DNA of 64,000 nucleotides, taken from NCBI GenBank assembly GCA_022495005.1, contig JAGYXB010000279.1:124001-188000 (forward strand), given 5' to 3'. Every line of letters starts with the position of its first letter. Within the stretch, counting starts at the first letter, position 1. The position numbers were made by a program, and so were the translations under genes. This DNA comes from Rhyacophila brunnea. Lineage: Eukaryota > Arthropoda > Insecta > Trichoptera > Rhyacophilidae. Shown in pieces: positions 31,481 through 42,439 of the stretch. The notes below the pieces were generated by a model. The model was given only the letters and a program-made list of their open reading frames with translations, was not told where the DNA came from and ran no database searches.

Positions 31481-32004
31481 GGCTATGTGCCTGTTTTTTT
31501 TTTAATAACTGAATGAACAAAAATAATAGTCATTTCGAAGAGGTTACGGTTCTTGTTTTAAAATAATTAAAGGCTTCTCAGGGGTCTGATTCCATTTCCA
31601 GCTTTAGTTATAACGGAAAAAATATACAGTCAAATTTTATTATAGATAGATAATTAAATAAATTATTAGACACACTCACCGTAAGATAGTCAGACGATAA
31701 AATACAGCAGCGCGTGTAGGAAGTTGGACGTATACCCGCATGACGACCTAGGACCTGGCTCTTGTTTTAGTTTTCAGGCTTTGTCACGGCAAGATGATTT
31801 CTGTTTGATCTTCTGTTTTGGTTAAAGTTGGACAAAATTGAAGGGATTATTGTGACGTGTCTCCCGTTATTATGTCGGTCGCTCAGAGTTTTGGCGAACC
31901 AGCTTTGGCGTTTGACGTTAGAGTTTAATATTCCGATTTGTAAATACATGATTGAATAATAAATTAATTATGATTACAAAATAATCTAATAATGATCGTC
32001 GTCA
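31481..32004. other. AT-rich spacer, no feature seen
   Basis: A 60-codon minus-strand frame (31767-31949) has no recognisable domain. Confidence 0.35.
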
Positions 32005-32080
32005 ACCTGGTTTTATCCTTTATTGGGTGAAAGCTTCATTAAGCTGATTACGTTTCTCTCAGTCATGTGCGTTGTATTGA
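32005..32080 (-). pseudogene. RTE-like LINE 3' scrap
   Basis: CGTCGTCAACCTGGTTTTAT, TGGGTGAAAGCTTCATTAAG and TCTCAGTCATGTGCGTTG align in order with the first ~75 bp of the antisense RTE 3' end at 33085-33160. Too short for more. Confidence 0.45.
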
Positions 32081-32088
32081 AACGAAAA

Positions 32089-32633
32089 GGCTTCGGCCAC
32101 ATAGGCAGGTGGCTTACTTGGTGGCTATGTGCTAGGTGACATATCCTAGTGAACGAACGCACACTATTCTATCGCAATAGCCACACTGCACGCTTCGGCC
32201 CTCGCTACGTGATTATGAGTCACCTCGCGAGTCTCCCGGCGAACAAACGTGCTGGTTATTTTTATTGTGTCACCTAGTGATTTTGCCATTGTTTATGGAT
32301 TTTGCAAGATGGCGGATGTTTTTTCAGTATGACAAACGTCAAACACCGTATATTTTGAGGTTATGAATAATGACGCATGTGATGAATTATTGACAGTACG
32401 CACGGAACAAGTTTGAATTTGCGACTTTCAAAATTTTAAACATAAATTCTCTGTGAGAAGTAGCTTTATTGTTAGTTTTGAGAGTGACATATCGTTGTTG
32501 ACTCGAGCGCTCGCAAATGTCAAATGAATGTATACCTAAGCATGTAGCGTGCAATGTGGCAGTAGTGTTTTTAGTAGACAAGCATAGCATCTAGCTCAGG
32601 ACTAGCGAAGCACCTGCCTGTGTGGCCGAAGCC
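32089..32633. mobile_element. PIF/Harbinger-like non-autonomous element (tentative)
   Basis: The ends are GGCTTCGGCCACATAGGCAG and (inward) GGCTTCGGCCACACAGGCAG, both followed by GTG. The right flank is TTA, the usual Harbinger 3-bp target, but the left flank is AAA, so the duplication is decayed or the class is wrong. The 545-bp interior is moderately GC-rich (CGAACAAACGTGCTGG, CAAGATGGCGGATG) without recognisable transposase. Confidence 0.65.
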
Positions 32634-32803
32634 TTACACTTTCACTGTGCTACTTTACGGTAGTCATGGCACCTTACAAAGGCTCAGAGCAACTATATAC
32701 TGACCATCGAGAATAGATAATGAGAAACGAAGACAAAAGCGCGTGGACCATGCATTCTGTCATTACACTGAAAGTGAATAAGCCACAATGACGCTGGATC
32801 GCC

Positions 32804-33501
32804 CAGTGGCGCGACTAGGACGGTGGAGTCCCGACGCACTGGCTGATTTTGAGGCCCCCACAAAAATAAAATAAATTCATAAATTCCAGCTTTTTTATTT
32901 GCATACAATTTAGTTTTATTTTCATTGATTTTTCGTAAGTAGGCTACTTTGTTACAAATTTAATACATTAAAATACCAACACGAACAATGGAATAGGTAC
33001 AGAACTACATATTATGTACTTCCTTCCTTCACGTTTGTATGGGCAAAATAAATAAATATTTTTTTCACTATTTCATCATCATCATCATCATCATCAGCCT
33101 GAATCTATCCACTGCTGGATGAAGGCCTCTTCAAGTTGCTTCCACTTCTCTCGGTCCTGTGCATTGCGTTGCCACGTACTTCCGCAGAACTTTATCATTT
33201 CATTGATCCAGCGGCCTCTAGGTCTACCTTGTGGACGTTTTGTACTTTTTGGATACCACTGGATGACTAGATTTGTCCAACGATTGTCTCTTCTTCGAGT
33301 AATATATTCAATGTATTTATAATACCTAATTGTTACACAAAGTATATTACCTATCTAGTTGATATATTTTATATGACTAAAATATGGTAGATATATTTAA
33401 GGTTTTGGTATACATTATTAATGTATCCTATGTTAGAGGCCCCCCTTTAAATCTTATGTGGAATTTATTGCGTCATTTGCGTTATATAAAACCCGCCACT
33501 G
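32804..33501. mobile_element. hAT-like element carrying an RTE insertion
   Basis: The ends are CAGTGGCGCGACTAGGAC and (inward) CAGTGGCGGGTTTTATATAA; only the first 8-9 bp match, as is common for hAT. The flanks GGATCGCC (32796-32803) and GGCTCGGC (33502-33509) agree at 6 of 8 positions. An RTE tail lies inside at 33073-33310. No transposase was seen. Confidence 0.55.
33073..33310 (-). pseudogene. RTE-like LINE C-terminal end, short copy
   Basis: A (CAT)n tail at 33073-33097 is followed by GCCTGAATCTATCCACTGCT and the reverse-complement coding for the GRP.RWI and WIDSG region, very like 28603-28830. It is truncated near 33310, inside the C-terminal domain. Confidence 0.8.
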
Positions 33502-33509
33502 GGCTCGGC

Positions 33510-34070
33510 CATGTATTACGGATCTCTTAAAAGAATTTCAATTTGGCTTGCCTCTTCTTCAAGATGATTGAATTCAGGTATCCTGTAAAGACGCTAAGTA
33601 TCACACTCAGAGTGTATACAGCGGAGCTACAGAATGCTGGCATGGTCCGGGAAGATGCAAGGATTTTTGGAGGCGCCGTGCGGTATCCATATGCTCTAAC
33701 TGAGGACCGGATATTGTCGAAGAAGAAGAAGAAGAGTGTATACATTTTTTCCCGGTTTGTTACATGAACGCAAGGCGCTTTTACCTCAGTGTGGTAATGG
33801 CAAATAAACTTAAAAACACAAGTGTTAACATTTTACAAATACATCTAAAATGCGCAACGGGTTGTATACGTATTAATTAAAATTTTAGTTATTTTAAACT
33901 ATTCTCAGATTTACTATCATATATTATTTACGCTCCAGCATAACACAAGCAGGATGAATAAATCTTAAAGAGTGGCGTCGAAACAGTTCAAAACAAAATT
34001 ATCGAATTATACTAACATTTTTTAAATAATATGCATATTTATCTTAAACTTGACTATACGATATTACTCG
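33510..34070. other. spacer, possible LINE tail
   Basis: 33540-33740 ends in GAAGAAGAAGAAGAG and has open frames on both strands (for example 33543-33767), reminiscent of the 3' end at 11890-11930, but I could not recognise a C-terminal motif. The rest is AT-rich. Confidence 0.3.
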
Positions 34071-34073
34071 ATG

Positions 34074-34222
34074 TATAAAAAAATCCCTGCAACTAACATC
34101 AAAGGGACCTATACCATAACCACTTAAACAGATACGCATTTAAACACATAAATAAATAATCCATTATAATTATTATGAATCACTGTCATCTTACATAAGA
34201 ATTATTTTGGTTGCAGGATTTT
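34074..34222 (+). repeat. short dispersed repeat / MITE, copy 2
   Basis: The left end TATAAAAAAATCCCTGCAAC and right end TTGGTTGCAGGATTTTAGG are partly inverse (ATCC.TGCAAC). It is related to 13461-13630. The target duplication is unclear. Confidence 0.55.
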
Positions 34223-35195
34223 AGGAAAGAGATACATTGATATTTTTAATGATTTGAGTTAATCTATCTCCACCTACGTGTACCTACATGCAGCCAAGAT
34301 TTGTGCATGACTCTACCATGACACTATAAACGCGTCTGAATGAAAATATTAATGCCACACTTCTTTGCCCCGAGACCATGCTGCAAAGGACTGGTGCACA
34401 ATGCACCTCGGTGGTTGTTGAAATTTATGGTTTATATTTCATTTATTTTTTTATAATTTTTATCAATCTCTAAACTTCCTCTAAGTACATACATTTGTAT
34501 ACTTACTATATAGTTTGGACATTCAATTCATCACATAATATTATATAGGCACAGGAGTATCAAAACGAATGTTTTACTCGTAGAGTACGAATAGACTTAT
34601 GTTACTAATTTAAAAAGCCTTAAAGACCAATGTGCATACTATTTCTGTAAAAGTACTCTTTCGTTTATTTTTCCGTTAAAATATCTACTTACGGGCTTTT
34701 GGTAGTATTTTCTGTCGGTTTTCTCTGCCTCACCCCACCGACTGCCGCCTGGATGTGACGGGTGCAATTCTGAAACAACACTCGCCCTAAAAGAGGCTGT
34801 ATCCGGATTTTTGGGCGCCTTCACTGCCGTTTGCGAATAACTAGTTATCCGCTATAAACGGTTTCGATACGTGAGGCACATCCCTATTACTTATTTCAAT
34901 CGATTAACTCTTTCATACCCCATTAATATAGATTTACGTGGTAAAGCGTGTGTTTGTATTCATTTAGCAGTAAATTAATGAATTTATCGAGTGTACTAAT
35001 GGACTACATGATTATTATTGTGTATAAGATACACCAGTGGTATCCAAACTTTGCGCAGTAGCGCTATTTAGAAATCTATCAAGTTTTTCGACAGTTTGGT
35101 TCTAGACGAAATGAAAAATTTGACGCTAAAACGTTTTCGAGAGCTGTAAAATATAATATTTTTTTGGGGAAAAACATATTTAAAGTTAGGGCGCC
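34223..35195. other. spacer, one fragment shared with 8.9 kb
   Basis: 34285-34355 matches 8852-8930. The 61-codon frame 34639-34824 (minus) and 64-codon frame 35068-35262 (minus) have no known domains. Confidence 0.35.
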
Positions 35196-35199
35196 GTGA

Positions 35200-35475
35200 A
35201 GACAAAAGAGATATAGTGCTGGCGGAGGATGCACCGCATTCCATGGATGGCCAGGCGTTCAAATATATATGTACTGGAAGAGCTTGTCATCACATAACAT
35301 CACTGTCGGTCAACTGCAAAAGACGCGAACTCCAGTTATTTGATCACGTGGTAAGAAGGGGTTCAAGCAGTCTGGACAGAAGAGTGATCTCTTGTAGTGT
35401 CGAAGGAAGGAGAATGTGAAGGTGTGCGCCTTCCAGATGGAGCGACACTACCAAGAAAGCGACTGAAAAAACAAA
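35200..35475 (+). pseudogene. non-LTR C-terminal fragment (FDHVVRR type)
   Basis: The plus frame 35216-35419 contains HITSLSVNCKRRELQLFDHV and VRRGSSSLDRRVISCSVEGR, then a stop near 35417. A following frame gives RWSDTTKK-like sequence (35435-35460). A G/D-HV.R, then EGRR.RGRP..RWSD order is the standard LINE C-terminal layout. The family differs from the other LINE scraps here. Upstream RT motifs are absent. Confidence 0.55.
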
Positions 35476-35826
35476 ATTAGCGTAGTATCACTCTAGAATC
35501 TAGATGGAAAGAGATTGTTGACAACGCGTGTAATTTCAATCACCATCCACCCAAAAATGAGGCAAATAATTTGAAGAGAAGATATACATTTTAGACACAA
35601 CATGGCACCTTGATTCAAGAAAGAAAAGTCAAGTCAAGTTAAACGCCGAATCGGACGACATATCTGGTTGCTATGAAAAGAATAATAACATTGTATCTAT
35701 ACGCCGTGTCAACATATTTTTAAATTATTCATGTTTGAATTCTATTTTAGCCACAATAATAGGAATGTGGTGATGTGAAATTGCTAGTGTAAACTATCTC
35801 ATCGTTTAATCTTCAACATCTCATTT
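35476..35826. other. spacer, no feature seen
   Basis: Nothing was recognised. Confidence 0.35.
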
Positions 35827-35834
35827 ATCAAAGC

Positions 35835-36493
35835 TAGGGATTGCAATACCGAATGAATATATCAATACCGGTATTTCGGTTTTTTTTATTGAATACCTAC
35901 CAGTATTCGTCAAAATATTTTATAGTAAAAAAGTAGAACCTACCTATCAATAAATAAAGCCTTTCAAATATATTGAAAACACTATTTCATCGCAACTTAA
36001 AGAACCTACATAGATTTATTATGATGACCTTTACAAAGATAGATCATAATATTTTAGAAATGCTAATTTTTACAAATACCTACTAATAAGTTCAGGTAGA
36101 GGAAAAGCTCTCTAAATTTAACGTTTGTTGGTCGTACTATCAACGTTGGACCGATAGTTATAGATAGAATAATAATTCTAAGTATTTGCGACGAATGTTT
36201 TCTTTTTCGAAATATGCGACGATTCTATAAGTATATTTGAGGGATTTTGTTTTATTTTTATTTAACTTTTGTTGGTTTCAGTCAATATATTTGCGTTTTG
36301 GCAGCATTAATCTTATGCACTAAATTTAATATGCAATATAGTAAGTAGTAAGTAATGAAAAAATAACATTTAATTCATTTTCAAAAGAACGTATAAGTGT
36401 ATACTTTCTTGATACCAAAATACTGGTATTTTGGATTTTTGAAACCGGTGTTTATTGAATACCGGTTTTGAAATATCGATATTGTAATCCCTA
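35835..36493. mobile_element. hAT-like element, copy 2 (uninterrupted)
   Basis: The ends are TAGGGATTGCAATACCGAAT and (inward) TAGGGATTACAATATCGATA. The flanks ATCAAAGC (35827-35834) and ATCATAGC (36494-36501) agree at 7 of 8 positions. Several ACCGGTATTTCGGT-like subterminal repeats are present. It is 659 bp without transposase and serves as the empty reference for the MITE insertion in copy 1. Confidence 0.85.
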
Positions 36494-36501
36494 ATCATAG
36501 C

Positions 36502-37079
36502 ATGATAGTCGATCAACAAACTTTATATTTTTCTCATTAAAAATTGGAAAACTCGAAAATATTTCCCCATAAGTCGGGAATTCACATTACCGCACGAGCT
36601 GGTGGCAACACCGAAAGCTGAAAATACTGCGTAGCGAGCTTAATAACGTAACATAATATTATTATGCCATAACGATTTTGGTATATTATGTATAATGTTT
36701 ATACAGCGTCCCTTAGAAATAATTCATTCCATTCGCTGGTAAAACACACAGAGGCTCAACATAATTGGCATCATAAAAGATACCACGCTGTACACTCAAA
36801 TTACACATAATATAATATATATACATATGTATATAATAGATATGTTACTGGAAATACGTTTAATTGGGACATTTATGAAAATACTAGACAGAAGGATTTC
36901 GCAAAATTTTACTGTTAAATTCTGAGTATTTGTTTAAAATACAACACTGATTATAAGCTTGCGATTTTACACTCAAAATAAATATTTTAATAACAACACT
37001 TAAATATATTTTCAGACATCAAATCACAACAAAGGTGTCAAAGAAAATCTACTTCTATTAAAACAAATAAAACCAGAAA
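36502..37079. other. spacer, no feature seen
   Basis: 36590-36650 is slightly GC-richer. No open frame or repeat was recognised. Confidence 0.35.
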
Positions 37080-37205
37080 ACTATAATGTCTAGGCCATTT
37101 TATGAGAGGACAAACATATCCGACATTTTAATCGTAAATGCAGCAGAGGAAAATGCTTTATTTCGTGGCTTAAGACCTCTCCTGATTGAGTGCATTGTAT
37201 GAAAT
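37080..37205 (+). pseudogene. LINE C-terminal scrap (LGHFMRG)
   Basis: The plus strand reads LGHFMRGQTYPTF near 37090-37130 and, in another frame, a piece matching ATTTCGTGGCTTAAGA, which also occurs at 40208. G-H-.-MRG followed by RR.SW..NL is a usual LINE C-terminal layout. It is strongly decayed. Confidence 0.45.
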
Positions 37206-37900
37206 TTATTTATTCATTTTCTTTCATGACCCGATTACTATAAACGATTTTTCAAATTTATAATTTGCGTTTATACATCTTCTCCCTGTCACGCTGTCTC
37301 TTGCATTTATTATGTTTTCTTCCATAGTAACAAATAATTCCAAATAAATAGTTAATAATTATTAATACAACATTATTTTGAATTTCCCGCTCATTGTATG
37401 AAATGATTTTTATTAGGTAGTTCTGACTTGTCTAATTTTTAAACGGACAGCGCTTAAAACCACCCATTGTTAATATTATGAAGTTTGTTGCGTTCATCGC
37501 AATAAGGTTAAGCTGTTGCTAACATAATAATTCGATTGTTTTTCGTAGCGTGTATGCACAGTGTAGGCCTGTAAATGCAATTGTGTTTACCCCATAGCGC
37601 CATTCGATGCAGTGGCGGATGGGGGGTTTCCCTCTTGGAGGCCGTAGGCGTATTTTATCGATTTTGGTTTTTGGCAAATGATATGTTCAGCTCTCTCTTA
37701 TTCCATGCAAGCCAGCGTTTGTTCTTTCCACGTGATACCTATGTAATATCTATTGTATCTCCACATAATATACCGTTATTATTTATTTATAAGTTTTTAT
37801 TAAATTGATTATGAACCAAACCTTTATTTTTCTTATAAGACAATAGGTATATTATGTTGACATTTTATGTTGATACAGTAATAAAGTAACATTGAGTTAG
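37206..37900. other. spacer, a possible lone hAT end at 37613
   Basis: CAGTGGCGGATGGGGGGTTT at 37611-37630 looks like the left end of a hAT-like element, but no matching right end was found. A 77-codon frame at 37575-37808 has no known domain. Confidence 0.35.
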
Positions 37901-37903
37901 ACT

Positions 37904-38531
37904 CAGGGGGGGAGGAGGGGGGGCTAACTGCGGCCCGCCGGGTATTTTTTTGCGGCCCGCCATCATTAATTGTACTTCTGATTACGAATAAATTTTTTAT
38001 AATTTTTTAAAAAATATTGACAATAGATTACAATTTGTTTAGCAATATTACGCAATTCATTTTCAATAGATATTGATAGTGTACCGACAGAGCTACAACT
38101 TGAGATTATTGATCTGCAGTGTGACACTGATTTAAGAGAATTGCATCGTCGTGAAGAAATCTCCAAATTCAGACAAATTCGACCAACTTAAAGATTATGC
38201 AAGAAAAATGTTCGTTATTTTTGGATCAACCTATATGTGAACAAACATTTTCGATCATGAACCTCAATAAAAATTCTTTACGATCAAATATCTCCGATGC
38301 CCATTTACAAGCAGTTTTGAGAATATCAACTACAAAATTAACACCTGAATTAAAAAAAAATGTTAAAAAATGTAGAACAGTTTAATTCTTCTCATTATTT
38401 TTTTCGTAACGTTTATTTTTCGTGATAATAAATAGTGTAAGTATATCTAAAAATGGTATTTTACTTGCGGCCCGCCCCTCATTTTGAATTCTTGAATTTG
38501 GCCCTCCATCCAAAAAGTTTGCCCCCCCCTG
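37904..38531 (+). mobile_element. hAT (Charlie-like) deletion derivative with transposase remnant
   Basis: The left end CAGGGGGGGAGGAGGGGGGG followed by CTAACTGCGGCCCGCC is matched inversely at the right by CAGGGGGGGGCAAACTTTTT and later GGGGCGGGCCGCAAG. Such ends (poly-G, AACT, GCGGCCCGC) are characteristic of Charlie-type hAT elements. Flanking GTTAG occurs on both sides, a decayed duplication. The 628-bp interior retains the last ~110 codons of a transposase. Confidence 0.8.
38027..38385 (+). pseudogene. hAT transposase C-terminal (dimerisation) fragment
   Basis: The first frame reads SIDIDSVPTELQLEIIDLQC and DTDLRELHR, ending at a stop near 38190. The next frame reads KDYARKMFVIFGSTYM. 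A one-base deletion after that shifts to CEQTFSIMNLNKNSLRSN and LRISTTKLTPEL, with a stop at 38383-38385. This order (ELQ.E.IDLQ, then FGSTY.CEQTFS.MN.NK...R, then L.LR...T) is the C-terminal hAT dimerisation region as found in GTF2IRD2/ZBED-like proteins. Stops and the deletion make it non-functional. It lies wholly within the element 37904-38531. Confidence 0.88.
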
Positions 38532-38632
38532 GGTTAGGTGGATAATACTGAGATTCTATTTTTTTCTATATTAAAACTATTTTTTATTCAAAGAATAATA
38601 ATTCATAAGATTTGAGAATGTAACATTATTTT

Positions 38633-38802
38633 GGTTCTTGACTATTTAGTGGAAGCCAGCGGCAAACAAATTTAAAAAATAGCCGATATACTAGATTATT
38701 TGTTAGGTTAGGTTAGGTTAGATTATCATTTTTGAATTCATGAATTCGGCTTATGAGAATTGCGCTTTTCCCGCCTGGCTTCCAGTGAACAGACTTGTAC
38801 CC
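38633..38802. mobile_element. palindromic MITE with TTAGG core, copy 3
   Basis: The ends are GGTTCTTGACTATTTAGTGG and (inward) GGTACAAGTCTGTTCACTGG, both then AAGCCAG-CGG. Interior AGCCGATATACTAGATTATT, TTGTTAGG and a short GGTTAGGTTAGGTTAG run identify it with 12869-13191 and 14632-14834. The right arm has diverged. It lies directly after a SINE family 3 tail scrap (38571-38632). Confidence 0.75.
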
Positions 38803-38940
38803 ATTTTTTTTATAGAATCTTATCTATTTTATCTATTTATATTAGTCTATTGTTGAATATATTATATTTTTATGCTATACTTATTTAAATTAAGTTAAAT
38901 ATAGTTAAAATATGTCTCATAATATATACTAAATTTACCC

Positions 38941-39146
38941 GAGGGGCTTAAGTGTCGGCTTGTAATATCACGGATCTCAGGTTCCAATCCTGGGTCTCGC
39001 AAAATACACGTCATATTGTTTTTCAATGTGTCCTAAGTTGAGCAAGTAGCTAACACGCATTTCTGGTAAAAACAAAAATCTGTTAATACAAGCCTCTACT
39101 CTGTGGAGACCAATATGATATTTTGAAGATCGGAAATGGTTAAATA
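38941..39146 (+). repeat. SINE family 1, complete copy
   Basis: The head GAGGGGCTTAAGTGTCGGCT, ATCTCAGGTTCCAATCCTGG (box B-like) is followed by the body: AAATACACGTCATATTG, GAGCAAGTAGCTAACACG, TCTGTTAATACAAGCCTCTA, GATCGGAAATGG. Several short deletions occur relative to 18446-18682. Confidence 0.82.
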
Positions 39147-40139
39147 AATAAAAAAATACTCCACTTCAGGGATTAGGTTGGAACTTGTTTCTGACGGTCT
39201 TACAATCAGGAGTTAGCTGCAATTTATATGATATTAATATTAGCTTTAACAGTTGTGAAAAACTATATGTTGAGGCAAAATGTTCTGCCAGTGGGCCATT
39301 TATGAGAAGGGCACATGATACCCCCCACAATGGCTTCAGGTAAAGGAGTAAGTCATCAATGAGTGAGAGGAGATGACAATGAGATATCGTCACTTGTCGT
39401 TCACTTGGTGTCATGGGTTAAGGCAGTTGGATCCGGTATCTCGCCAAAGGCATTAGACAAACGTCAATGTTTGTCTTGTTAATCAAATATAGTAAACATA
39501 CGTTGTTTGCAATCGTTATCTATAAAATAAAACCGTTTTACACATTTTATTATGTTTTTGTTTATTGCCACCTCCAGGTTTTTCACTCTATATTATAATA
39601 GTCACATGTTGAATGCATTTTTAAGTCTTGTTAGATTCTGACTTACTTACATCCATGAATCGTAACTGACACAATTTAAATGCAGATAATTAATGAAAAC
39701 CAACGAAAGTAGATACTAAGCAATATTTGGGCAGTGCTCTAGCTAGGGGTTAGAATATTTTTTACCCTGATTACCTGTAGTCACTGCCATGATGACCAAC
39801 GTCACTTTCTCCATTTGGCCTCGAAAGATCAACTTGTAGATTGCTCATGCCTCCCGCGTCTGGCGATGACGCTCCGTGTGACCGCTCCATCCATTTATCT
39901 CGGTGCATTATATTGCCGCCGTCCACTTTACGGGCAAGTATACGGTGTCCTAGAAATTATTCAATTGATTTAAACTCATCCATCAGTTTTAAAATTTCTT
40001 GTAAGTATAATAACAGAAACATAGAGTTAAGTAAAACATATTTACTAATTATTATACACGCATTAACAAAATATACACACACAATGTCAAAACCAGTGTC
40101 ATATCGCGTGATCTGAGGTTATAGATATTTAAAGCTATC
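39147..40139. other. spacer, unsupported open frames
   Basis: An 82-codon minus frame (39166-39414) and a 91-codon plus frame (39841-40116) have no domains I recognise and no repeat partner. 39840-39950 is somewhat GC-rich. Confidence 0.3.
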
Positions 40140-40345
40140 AGCCCCTCCAGTCATTCCTTGTCATTTAAGGAAAGATCAATGGGAAGCGTAGCATAGGACG
40201 GCGCCGCATTTCGTGGCTTAAGAACCTGATTGGTACAAGTGCAGCTCCACTGAACTGTTCCGGGTAGCAGACGACAAAGATAAGATCGCTTTGATGGTGG
40301 CCGACCTCCGCTAGGGGATGGCACAATAAGAAGAAGAAGCCCCTC
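40140..40345 (+). pseudogene. LINE C-terminal scrap
   Basis: AAGATCAATGGGAAGCGTAG, GCGCCGCATTTCGTGGCTTA and frames reading TELFRVAADDKIALMVADLR with GMAQ and a GAAGAAGAAG tail match the usual end of a LINE ORF (TELFR...K...M.A..R). It shares ATTTCGTGGCTTAAGA with 37080-37205, so both are likely one family. Confidence 0.6.
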
Positions 40346-40387
40346 CAGTGCCTATATCCATGTATTTTTTTGTAAATATATACATTA

Positions 40388-40495
40388 ATTTAGGCGTGCT
40401 GGACTCGATGCCAAATAGTCTCGCGGGACAACGCGCAGTTATCGTGACAGTATAATTTTATAGTCGAGTTCGAATCGCGGTTAGGCATTTCTATT
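40388..40495 (+). repeat. tRNA-like segment, possible SINE head
   Basis: GTGCTGGACTCGATGCCAAA and a box B-like GAGTTCGAATCGCGG near 40462 suggest a tRNA-derived head followed by A-rich sequence. No partner copy was found in the window. Confidence 0.35.
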
Positions 40496-40832
40496 TTAAA
40501 AAAAATCTATTTTAGTGCATGTTGTCTTTTTTACCTATAATACCTATTATAAAATGGTAAACTATAATATTATTTTTTCAGTAAAATACTGAAGATGAGC
40601 AAAATTCATGGACTGTACCTAAATAAGGTTATCCTTGACTTTTTTTAGTTATCTACCACAGCCAATCTGATTTCAACAGGCATCCTCCCTACTGCTGATC
40701 ACTATATTAAATTTTGAATTGCCTATTGATAACAATATTTTATGTTGTTTCTATTTCTATTTCTACCACTTGTTATCACTGTGGAATCTGCACATCAGAA
40801 TAATACTGTCACGTAAGATTTTCAAATTTATT
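40496..40832. other. spacer, no feature seen
   Basis: AT-rich; nothing was recognised. Confidence 0.35.
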
Positions 40833-41202
40833 AACTCTGCGAAATGAACATGCCCTGAACATCTTTGAAAGAAAAATTCTCCGCCGTATATATGGACCGA
40901 TCAGGGGTGGCACCAATTGGAGGAGAAGATATGATGCTGAGCTCTACGGGCTGTACGAAGATTGCAGCGCAGTTCAATCAATTAAGATTGGGAGACTGCG
41001 ATGGCTAGGCCATGTGCACCGTATGAATGACAATGAACCGGCAAAGATAGTGATGTCCAGCAATCCAATAAGACGTAGAAGAAGAGGGAGGCCAAAGATT
41101 CGCTGGTTGGATGGAGCTGCCAGTGACTGCCGTATTCCGGGGGTACCAAATTGGAAAGTGGCCACACTGGATAGGGAGAGGCGGAGGGAGCTGTGGAAGT
41201 AG
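40833..41202 (+). pseudogene. LINE ORF2 C-terminus (FERK type), intact frame
   Basis: One uninterrupted frame of ~122 codons runs to TAG at 41200-41202: LTLRNEHALNIFERKILRRI, YGPIRGGTNWRRRYDAELYG, IGRLRWLGHVHRMNDNEP, RRRRRGRPKIRWLDGA and DRERRRELWK. It is the better preserved relative of 11430-11910 and lacks the RT palm upstream because of 5' truncation. A GC-rich 3' segment (GTCGCGCCCC) and a (GAT)n microsatellite (41234-41257) form the tail. The open frame suggests recent insertion. Confidence 0.88.
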
Positions 41203-41233
41203 GCCATGACCCACACTGGGCTGTCGCGCCCCT

Positions 41234-41258
41234 GATGATGATGATGATGATGATGAAG
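41234..41258 (+). repeat. (GAT)n LINE tail microsatellite
   Basis: About eight GAT units end the LINE copy, the same role as the (CAT)n tails, in antisense view, of the RTE copies. Confidence 0.85.
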
Positions 41259-41879
41259 ATTTTCAAAAGTTCTTGGGGTCTCAGAGCGCGATGCAGAATC
41301 TTCTTGATTAACTATGTCGCACTTAGCAGTAAACACCATCCAGAGTTGCTATTTTAGCTTGGCTTTCTTAGACGTAGCTTGACCATATTTTAATTGGTTA
41401 TGAAACACTGCCTTTTCCCCGTATATTTATAGGTATTATGTATGGATGCAGAAGGCGACGCAAACTCAGGTGTCGTTTCTGGCCTTCTAAAAAGAGATAC
41501 TCCATTTTAGGGCGTATGGTATTGCAGTCGACGTGAAAATCACCAATTGGATTTATTTTATCTTCCGTGTGTCTGCAGCCTTAGGGACTTACGATTATAT
41601 GTATGGTTTTGCATCGCGCTCTCAGTTTGTCATTTTTTTTAAGTGGGCGGTTTCTGCATATGTAGGATAAACCACAATAATTGCAATTAATCTTGGAGTA
41701 CTTACAACATAATTTTCTATAAGTACATATAAATAAGTAAAATTATTTTTAATTTATTAAAATACGACACGTGTTATTATATTATTTACTTGTATATTTT
41801 TCTATATAGGTACATGTACAAGTCGAGTGTTCCTAAGCCAATATAGCATTAGGAACGTTGATATAATAATCATGATGAT
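41259..41879. other. spacer, no feature seen
   Basis: AT-rich beyond 41640; no recognised repeat. Confidence 0.35.
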
Positions 41880-42080
41880 ATAAGATAAGATTAGGTTGGA
41901 ATTCCATCATCATCATCATAGTCATGTGGCCCCACAATACAGGACGGGTCCTAGCCTCCTCCAAGAACTTTCTCTAACTTCCCCTATCCTGGGCCAATAT
42001 CCTCCGGGTGACTGCACCGGCCGCTTTAGCATCTCCGTTGACACCATCCAAACACCGGAGTCTATGCCTGCCAATGAACC
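41880..42080 (-). pseudogene. LINE C-terminal fragment, minus strand
   Basis: A CATCATCATCATA tail (plus-strand view) precedes antisense coding. On the minus strand, RCLDGVNGDAKAAGA, RRILAQDRG and KFLEEARTRPVLWGH are readable across one internal stop. RWLDGV..D.KA.G....LAQDR..W..L..EA..RPGL is a familiar LINE terminus, distinct from the RTE copies. Confidence 0.65.
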
Positions 42081-42184
42081 TCAAATTGAATTTCATCTTC
42101 AACTTCCTAAAAATGCATCAGCCATTTTTTTTGGTAGAGTAGTTTGTGAAAAATATTTAACGAAATCAATATAATTCTTTAATA

Positions 42185-42345
42185 AACTATTTCTTTTATT
42201 CAACGAATAAGACACACGATTTTAGAATGTAGCATTCTATATACTGAATATACATAATTTGAAAACATCTAGAAAAAATCATTTTGACGGGACTTGAACC
42301 TGTATCTGCTGGATTCGCGCCAGTCCAGTCCGCGACAGTTGGGTA
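42185..42345 (-). repeat. SINE family 3, minus strand
   Basis: TTTTATTCAACGAATAAGAC, TTTTAGAATGTAGCATTC, then the reversed tRNA-like head GACGGGACTTGAACCTGTAT and GATTCGCGCCAGTCC. The same family occurs in the opposite orientation 100 bp to the right. Confidence 0.7.
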
Positions 42346-42439
42346 TCGGTTTTAGCATCTTAAATTAAGGTAGGTATCAATTAATTTATTAATTACTAAC
42401 CGATGTTACGGATCCCTCGTCATTCACAAATCATCGTAG

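Noticed and set aside
39166..39414. 82-codon minus frame as a gene
   Set aside because: The composition is plausible but I recognise no domain, and no splice or promoter context is visible. Left as unsupported.
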